Positions 32,160-36,105 of a stretch of 36,105 nucleotides of DNA are shown here, one piece after another; the stretch's first letter is position 1, and each line of letters starts with the position of its first letter. The DNA comes from Blastocatellia bacterium UBA7656 (lineage in GTDB: Bacteria; Acidobacteriota; Blastocatellia; UBA7656). The DNA lies in NCBI GenBank assembly GCA_002483445.1, contig DLHY01000170.1, forward strand, positions 1 to 36,105, written 5' to 3'. The translations under genes and the position numbers were made by a program. The notes under the pieces were generated by a model. The model was not told the origin of the DNA. It was given only the letters and a program-made list of their open reading frames with translations, and did no database searches.

Positions 32160-33401
32160 TCACGGCCACAATAAAATGAGCAGCAAGCCCGCGGCTATCG
32201 AAATGGCGTAATACCATACGATCTTCGAAAACAATAATCGGTGTCCGATCATCGCAACGGTCGCGCCCTTGAACAATACATTCGAAATCAAAGCCAGTAG
32301 AATTATTCGCCATCCCTGATCGGACTCAACTGTGCCTGTGTTGACGAGTTGGGCAGTCGATAGAGTTATCGCATCGACGTCGGTCAATCCCGAAAGAGCG
32401 GCGACGATATAAAGCCCGCGACTGCCGAACTGATCTTTAGCCCCTGCTATCGCAACAAGCACGATTGCGTAAATGAGCGCGAACACCAGAGCGGTTTTCA
32501 ACTCTGAAGGATTCTGCTGCTCAGGCATGGAGGTTTGCTCTTCCCGCCCGCGAAGCCACGCGAGAGCGCAGAAGAAGATGAACAGTATGAGCATGGCGAT
32601 TATGGGCGGGGCCGCTTCGGAAAGAAAACCCGGAGCGACGACGGCTATCTCAAGCAGCACTCGCGCGAATACGACGGTCGAAGCGGTCATAATCACGATG
32701 GCAGCCAGACGACTTGTCTCCGGCGCGCTGGCCGCCCGACGCGAATAGCTCACGGTAGTGGCGGTCGAGGAGATGGCTCCGCCCAAAGCGCCGCCGAGCA
32801 GCACGCCCGCATTCTCGCCGAGAAATTTGTATGCGATGTAACCGGCCAGACTCAATCCCACGATCAGCACGACCATCCACCAGATTTGTCGCGGGTTCAA
32901 AACCGAATAAGGACCATAAGTTTTATCGGGCAGGACGGGAAGTATGACGAACGAGATCAGGGCGAACTGCATGATGGCGCGAAGGTCTTCGTCGCCTAGT
33001 TTTTTCGCAATTCCGTGCAACTGACCTTTGTATTGCAGCAGCGCCGCCGCGACCGCGCCTATGGCGATGGCTATAGCTTCGTGACCGACGACCGTATAAG
33101 CGCCGACGCCGTACATCAACAGCATAGCTGCTTCAGTCGTAAGCCCCGGATCGGCGGGGCCGGCGCGAAACTTGGCGACGTTGCCTATAACGATGACGGC
33201 TGAGACGGAGACGAATCCGGCGGCGACCACCCATCCGCCGAACGATTGCGCGAGCAGAGCCGACAGCGCGCCGAATATGGTGACGAGCGGAAAGGTGCGA
33301 ATACCGGCGATGGCCGAAGCCGAATGCTCGCGCTGCAATCCCACGAGCAGCCCCAATCCGAGCGCGATTCCCAGTTGCCTGAAAAGCAGAGTGAGTTCCA
33401 T
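32160..33401 (-). CDS. MgtC/SapB-DUF4010 family membrane protein
   Basis: The 413-residue integral membrane protein opens with the MgtC-like segment FRQLGIALGLGLLVGLQREH and GIRTFPLVTIFGAL. A long DUF4010 region follows, with LLGGALGGAISSTATTVSYSRRA and GLYIVAALSGLTDVDAITLS. About eleven membrane helices are visible. MgtC relatives are linked to growth at low magnesium and to acid or phosphate stress; the transported solute, if any, is unknown. I use the ATG at 33401; a TTG 4 codons earlier is possible. No ribosome binding site stands out. It lies downstream of the USP/GDT1/ATPase trio on the same strand, 88 bases from the ATPase stop. Confidence 0.88.
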   Translation of the reverse strand: MELTLLFRQLGIALGLGLLVGLQREHSASAIAGIRTFPLVTIFGALSALLAQSFGGWVVAAGFVSVSAVIVIGNVAKFRAGPADPGLTTEAAMLLMYGVGAYTVVGHEAIAIAIGAVAAALLQYKGQLHGIAKKLGDEDLRAIMQFALISFVILPVLPDKTYGPYSVLNPRQIWWMVVLIVGLSLAGYIAYKFLGENAGVLLGGALGGAISSTATTVSYSRRAASAPETSRLAAIVIMTASTVVFARVLLEIAVVAPGFLSEAAPPIIAMLILFIFFCALAWLRGREEQTSMPEQQNPSELKTALVFALIYAIVLVAIAGAKDQFGSRGLYIVAALSGLTDVDAITLSTAQLVNTGTVESDQGWRIILLALISNVLFKGATVAMIGHRLLFSKIVWYYAISIAAGLLLILLWP

Positions 33402-33489
33402 TTGAGTCGTCAATCAAATCATTCAAGCGCGGGTGGTGGCAAGGGCAGGAAAGCAGAGTCTGCGAGGAACTGGCGAGAGGGCAGTTTAT

Positions 33490-34386
33490 CTACAAAAGTT
33501 TTTCTTCGGGCGGCAACTCTCTGCCCCAGGGATCGCTGATGAAAGAGTCGCTTTTGCCAATGCCGGATTCCGGGTCTGTGAGATGCTTTACGGCGGCAAG
33601 CTGGCTCTTCTCAAATTCCGCGTAACTGCCCTCGAAGGCGATGCGTCCCTTTTCCAGTACCATTACCTTAATGCTCGTCGCCTCCTGTGGCAGGCGGCCG
33701 GAAATTCTGACCGCGCCCCGTTCATCCCTTGCGGCAAAAAACTTCACGAGATGAGGAATCTGATTAAGCTCTTTGGTGACGAGAAGAGACGAGACGCCAT
33801 AGATATCGCGGGCGCGAATGATGAGATCGAGTATCTGTCGCGCGTTGATAGGATCGAGCCCGCTCGTCGGCTCGTCAAACAACATGATCGAAGGCCAGCC
33901 CACCAGAGCGCGCGCAAGCTCAAGCCTCTTGCGCATTCCGATGGATAACTCTTCGGGCAGTTTCTCCACATCTTTTTCCAGCCCGACGAAGCGCAGAATT
34001 TCGGTGACAGCTTTTTCGATATCCGCTTCCGCCCATTCGTGTTCCACCAATCGATAAGCGGTGTTGTCATAAACCGACAGCCCTGTAAAAAGCGCGTCCT
34101 CCTGAAAGACCAGTCCCATAATCCGGCTGCGCAGGCGGAGCAATTCGGTCTCGGTCATCTTCTCCACTTCCTGCCCTTCGATCCGTATCTTTCCGCTGTC
34201 AGGTTGAAGAAGTCCGATGGCCAGACGGAGCAGAACGCTTTTGCCTGAGCCGGAATCTCCTGTGATGATCGTCATCTGGCCGCGCTCAAGAGTGAAACTC
34301 ACATCGTCAATCGCGCGCACCTGGTCGAAGCTCAACGAGACGTGTTCGAACTCGACGACGATTTCTTTTTGAAGGGGTGAAGTCAT
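33490..34386 (-). CDS. MlaF-like ABC ATPase with altered signature and H-loop
   Basis: This 298-residue single ATPase domain is closest in plan to MlaF-type lipid transport ATPases. Walker A GDSGSGKSV is at 43-51, Q95 in the Q-loop (FQEDALFTGLSVYDN), and Walker B IMLFDEP at 167-173 with TSGLD. The signature reads LSIGMRKR (148-155) rather than LSGGM. The switch position reads VTKELN, with Lys205 instead of His. A C-terminal extension follows. I start at the ATG at 34386, separated by one base from the stop of the GDT1-like gene; a longer frame upstream overlaps that gene. No permease or MCE partner is adjacent. It may use partners elsewhere or have a regulatory role. Confidence 0.88.
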   Translation of the reverse strand: MTSPLQKEIVVEFEHVSLSFDQVRAIDDVSFTLERGQMTIITGDSGSGKSVLLRLAIGLLQPDSGKIRIEGQEVEKMTETELLRLRSRIMGLVFQEDALFTGLSVYDNTAYRLVEHEWAEADIEKAVTEILRFVGLEKDVEKLPEELSIGMRKRLELARALVGWPSIMLFDEPTSGLDPINARQILDLIIRARDIYGVSSLLVTKELNQIPHLVKFFAARDERGAVRISGRLPQEATSIKVMVLEKGRIAFEGSYAEFEKSQLAAVKHLTDPESGIGKSDSFISDPWGRELPPEEKLL

Positions 34387-34387
34387 A

Positions 34388-34660
34388 TCAGAGCTTCTCG
34401 AACAAAATGAGCGCGCCGATGATGATGAAGGCGGCTCCGGCAGCGCGCTTGATCCATTGAAGCGGCAGGTAATGGCCGAGCGCCGAGCCGACCGCGACGC
34501 CGACCGCAGAAACGGCTGCCAGAGCCAGTATCGCGCCCGCAAGCACCGCCCACGGTTTGCCGGTCTGCGAGGCCAGCGTCATAGCGGCAAGCTGAGTCTT
34601 GTCGCCCATCTCGGCCAGAAAGATCACGCCGAATGTCGTGAGCATAACTCGCCAGTTCAT
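34388..34660 (-). CDS. Half-size GDT1/TMEM165 (UPF0016) family cation transporter
   Basis: This 90-residue protein has three membrane helices. Its first carries the family motif LAEMGDKTQLA (E-x-G-D-K-T at residues 17-22), which binds Mn2+ or Ca2+ in studied relatives. Most homologues contain two such halves in one chain of about 190-220 residues. Here only one is present and no partner half lies nearby, so a homodimer is inferred. The ATG shares one base with the stop of the universal stress protein (TGATG), and AGGGAG precedes it. A much longer upstream frame lies inside that gene and is not used. Confidence 0.88.
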   Translation of the reverse strand: MNWRVMLTTFGVIFLAEMGDKTQLAAMTLASQTGKPWAVLAGAILALAAVSAVGVAVGSALGHYLPLQWIKRAAGAAFIIIGALILFEKL

Positions 34661-35583
34661 CACTCCCTCACAACCTCGACTGAGCAGTGCGCCCGCGCAG
34701 CAATCGTATAAGACACGCTGCCGATGAGGAATCGCTCGATTCGCCTCAATCCCCGCGCGCCGACGAAGATCGCCTCCGCTTTCCATCTCTCAGCTTCTTC
34801 GATGAGCAGCCGTTTGGGATCGCCTTCTTTGATGAGCGAAGAAACCAAAAGGCCCGCTTCGCGCAGCGGCTCTGCGAGTCTGTCCAGCGTGCTTTGCAGA
34901 AATACTTCTTCGTCCTTGAACATCTCCTCGTTCAGTTCGATAGCTGGCACCATCAGGGTCGGTATGGCGGCGGCCAACAGGGCTTCGCTCTTCTCAGGCC
35001 AGTTTCTTCGCGCGATGGCTCGAACGGCGGCTTCCGATCCCGGCGAGCCGTCTATGCCGATGAGGATTCGCGCGGGCGCATCATCCTTGACCGTCTGCCC
35101 GCGAGCGATGCGGACTGAGCAAGGGGCGTCGCTGACTACCTTTTGCGACACGCTTCCGAGGAGGAATCTGCCAAACGCGCCTCGACCGTGAGAGCCGACT
35201 ATGATCAAATCCGCAGATGTGTCTTCCGCTTTTTTGATTATTGACCATGCGGGCGAATCGCCTTCGGAGGCCGGGGTCACCGTCCATTCGGGGAACTTGT
35301 GGCGAATGACCTCAGCGGCCTGAAACGCCAATGAGTAAGCGTCATCGACGGCGCGGAAGGCCCGCTCCCTCCATTCTCGCGCAACAGCAGGAGTCGGAAC
35401 GGAGAGCGCGGCAGGGCCCATTCCGGGAACAGGCGGAGCAGGAGGAGGCACGATGATATCAGCCACCGTCAGCACCGTCGCTTCGCATTCACGGGGCAGG
35501 CCCGCTCTGGCAAGCTCTTGCAGAGCCGTGTCTGCGCAAGTCGATCCGTCATAAGCAATCAGGATTTTCATTTTGTCTGACAT
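34660..35583 (-). CDS. Universal stress protein with two UspA domains
   Basis: The 307-residue protein has two UspA domains (about 1-163 and 170-307). The first begins KILIAYDGS, carries a Pro-rich insertion (VPPPAPPVPGMGPAALSVP, about 45-65) and ends with GSHGRGAFGRFLLGS. The second begins RILIGIDGS and ends with GARGLRRIERFLIGS. Both match the ATP-binding G-x2-G-x9-G-S pattern. The ATG has GAGG 8 bases upstream. It heads a leftward trio in which its stop overlaps the GDT1-like start. It differs clearly from the tandem USP at 31286-32146. Confidence 0.94.
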   Translation of the reverse strand: MSDKMKILIAYDGSTCADTALQELARAGLPRECEATVLTVADIIVPPPAPPVPGMGPAALSVPTPAVAREWRERAFRAVDDAYSLAFQAAEVIRHKFPEWTVTPASEGDSPAWSIIKKAEDTSADLIIVGSHGRGAFGRFLLGSVSQKVVSDAPCSVRIARGQTVKDDAPARILIGIDGSPGSEAAVRAIARRNWPEKSEALLAAAIPTLMVPAIELNEEMFKDEEVFLQSTLDRLAEPLREAGLLVSSLIKEGDPKRLLIEEAERWKAEAIFVGARGLRRIERFLIGSVSYTIAARAHCSVEVVRE

Positions 35584-35603
35584 AGGGAAACCTCTCTTAT
35601 GGC

Positions 35604-35632
35604 ATAATGATAATCAACAGTGTAATGTGCAA
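35604..35632 (-). promoter_or_regulatory. Possible promoter of the leftward universal stress protein operon
   Basis: On the minus strand TTGCAC (35627-35632) is separated by 17 bases from CATTAT (35604-35609). The match to the consensus is modest. It would give a leader of roughly 15-20 bases before the ATG at 35583. Confidence 0.35.
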
Positions 35633-35735
35633 TGATCGTGCCGCTCAAGGCAATAGGTTTCCGGGCAGAGGATTTCAACGGATGAGGAAAAAGCCCCGAA
35701 ACAAGGGTGGATTTGCGCAATGCGAGAGTCGGGAG

Positions 35736-35778
35736 AAAAAACCTGCCACAGGCCATATCCCCTGAATCCCGTGGCAGG
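35736..35778 (-). terminator. Leftward rho-independent terminator with no recognised gene before it
   Basis: CCTGCCAC (35742-35749) and GTGGCAGG (35771-35778) form an 8-bp stem. On the minus strand it is followed directly by TTTTTT (35736-35741) and CTCCC. It lies upstream of the USP gene, so it must end a transcript that comes from the right. Confidence 0.75.
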
Positions 35779-36105
35779 AGAAGTGAAGCAGATCGTTGCG
35801 CAGGGCAGAAGCCTTGCCCGCACAAATTCTGCTCCACACAGAAGAGGCTTCAAGCGCGCTTCGCGCTTTCAGATGCGTTGACACATGGAATTTAGAACTT
35901 TTTCAAAATAACATCAGTGCAGGCAGTCACGGCTCGGCGTGACGGCTGGCACACGGCAGGAAAAAAGACAGCGCCACAAACATTTTCACAGCGATGCCGA
36001 TTCTTAAATTCTTCTAATGCCACTGGATTTTGTGGGCGCTACAGAGGGCTTCGAATGTATCGACAGCGAGAGGGGTATAAACCGCAGAGCAACTATGTTC
36101 GATGT
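35779..36105. other. Gene-free stretch with several hairpins, possible small RNA region
   Basis: I see no convincing reading frame here. AAGCGCG/CGCGCTT (35852-35868) and GTCACG/CGTGAC (about 35928-35945) are hairpins. On the minus strand a GGGCA/TGCCC stem lies between 35780 and 35835, followed by the terminator above. A non-coding RNA or the 3' leader of a gene beyond the window edge could account for this. Confidence 0.3.

Noticed and set aside
33402..33948. Plus-strand frames opposite the MlaF-like ATPase
   Set aside because: Shadows of a gene with intact Walker motifs; composition is not protein-like.
34661..34786. Longer N-terminus for the GDT1-like protein
   Set aside because: It would lie inside the universal stress protein gene; the internal ATG with TGATG overlap and AGGGAG fits much better.
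35568..35895. Several 60-90 codon frames near the right end
   Set aside because: They run through a strong terminator or overlap the USP start, lack ribosome binding sites and resemble no protein family.
35946..35962. TGGCAC followed by GGC as a sigma-54 promoter
   Set aside because: The -12 part lacks TTGC, the spacing is poor, and no gene follows in that direction.

Overview
The window looks like a chromosomal segment of a moderately GC-rich, Gram-negative-type bacterium, most likely an Acidobacteriota (Blastocatellia-like). This assignment is inference. It rests on the mix of genes (a DUF6351 secreted protein, a split methylmalonyl-CoA mutase, a heteromeric MacB-type exporter, an NtrC/sigma-54 two-component pair) and on dispersed palindromic repeats whose shadow translations contain peptides such as SAGILPA and RQDACAPRA. 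There are no rRNA or tRNA genes, no CRISPR array, no phage genes and no intact transposase gene.

Layout. 1-5037 (minus): a cut-off secreted coiled-coil protein, an aminotransferase with a clear terminator, a cupin, a translationally coupled cupin/GNAT/ATP-grasp trio, then a lipocalin-like gene coupled to msrA. 5314-10221 (plus): a MacA/MacB-type exporter made of adaptor, ATPase and two different permeases, interrupted by a perfect palindrome, a terminator and an extended -10 promoter. 10273-13516 (minus): a small unknown protein, a Yip1-family membrane protein, and a coupled pair of peptide-transport ATPases (OppF/OppD type). Next to oppD sits a 207-bp IS66-like MITE with a perfect 8-bp target duplication that contains the oppD start codon. 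13804-15939 (minus): a DUF6351 secreted hydrolase-like protein. 16105-22167 (minus): pyrE, truA, uppS, cdsA, a GT87-like membrane glycosyltransferase and the catalytic subunit of methylmalonyl-CoA mutase in one direction, with palindromic repeats on both sides of cdsA.

22443-24495 (plus): a secreted protein built of two tandem copies of an unknown domain, mobA, and a small Cys/His protein. 24570-29466 (minus): response regulator and histidine kinase of an NtrC-type system, then a GNAT protein coupled to rsgA. 29941-32146 (plus): a membrane metallophosphoesterase with altered active-site motifs and a tandem-domain universal stress protein. 32160-35583 (minus): an MgtC/DUF4010 membrane protein and a tightly packed trio (universal stress protein, half-size GDT1/TMEM165 transporter, MlaF-like ATPase with altered motifs). 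The last 520 bases have no convincing gene but carry a strong leftward terminator, possibly of a small RNA.

The most notable structures are non-coding. One is a roughly 75-bp palindromic element present four times, each time at the 5' side of a leftward gene. Another is the MITE that cut oppD from its ancestral leader. A third is a perfect 32-bp inverted repeat of CAGTTTT heptads between two leftward genes. Many start codons were set by Shine-Dalgarno position or 1-4 bp overlap with the preceding gene; several longer open frames were trimmed for that reason.
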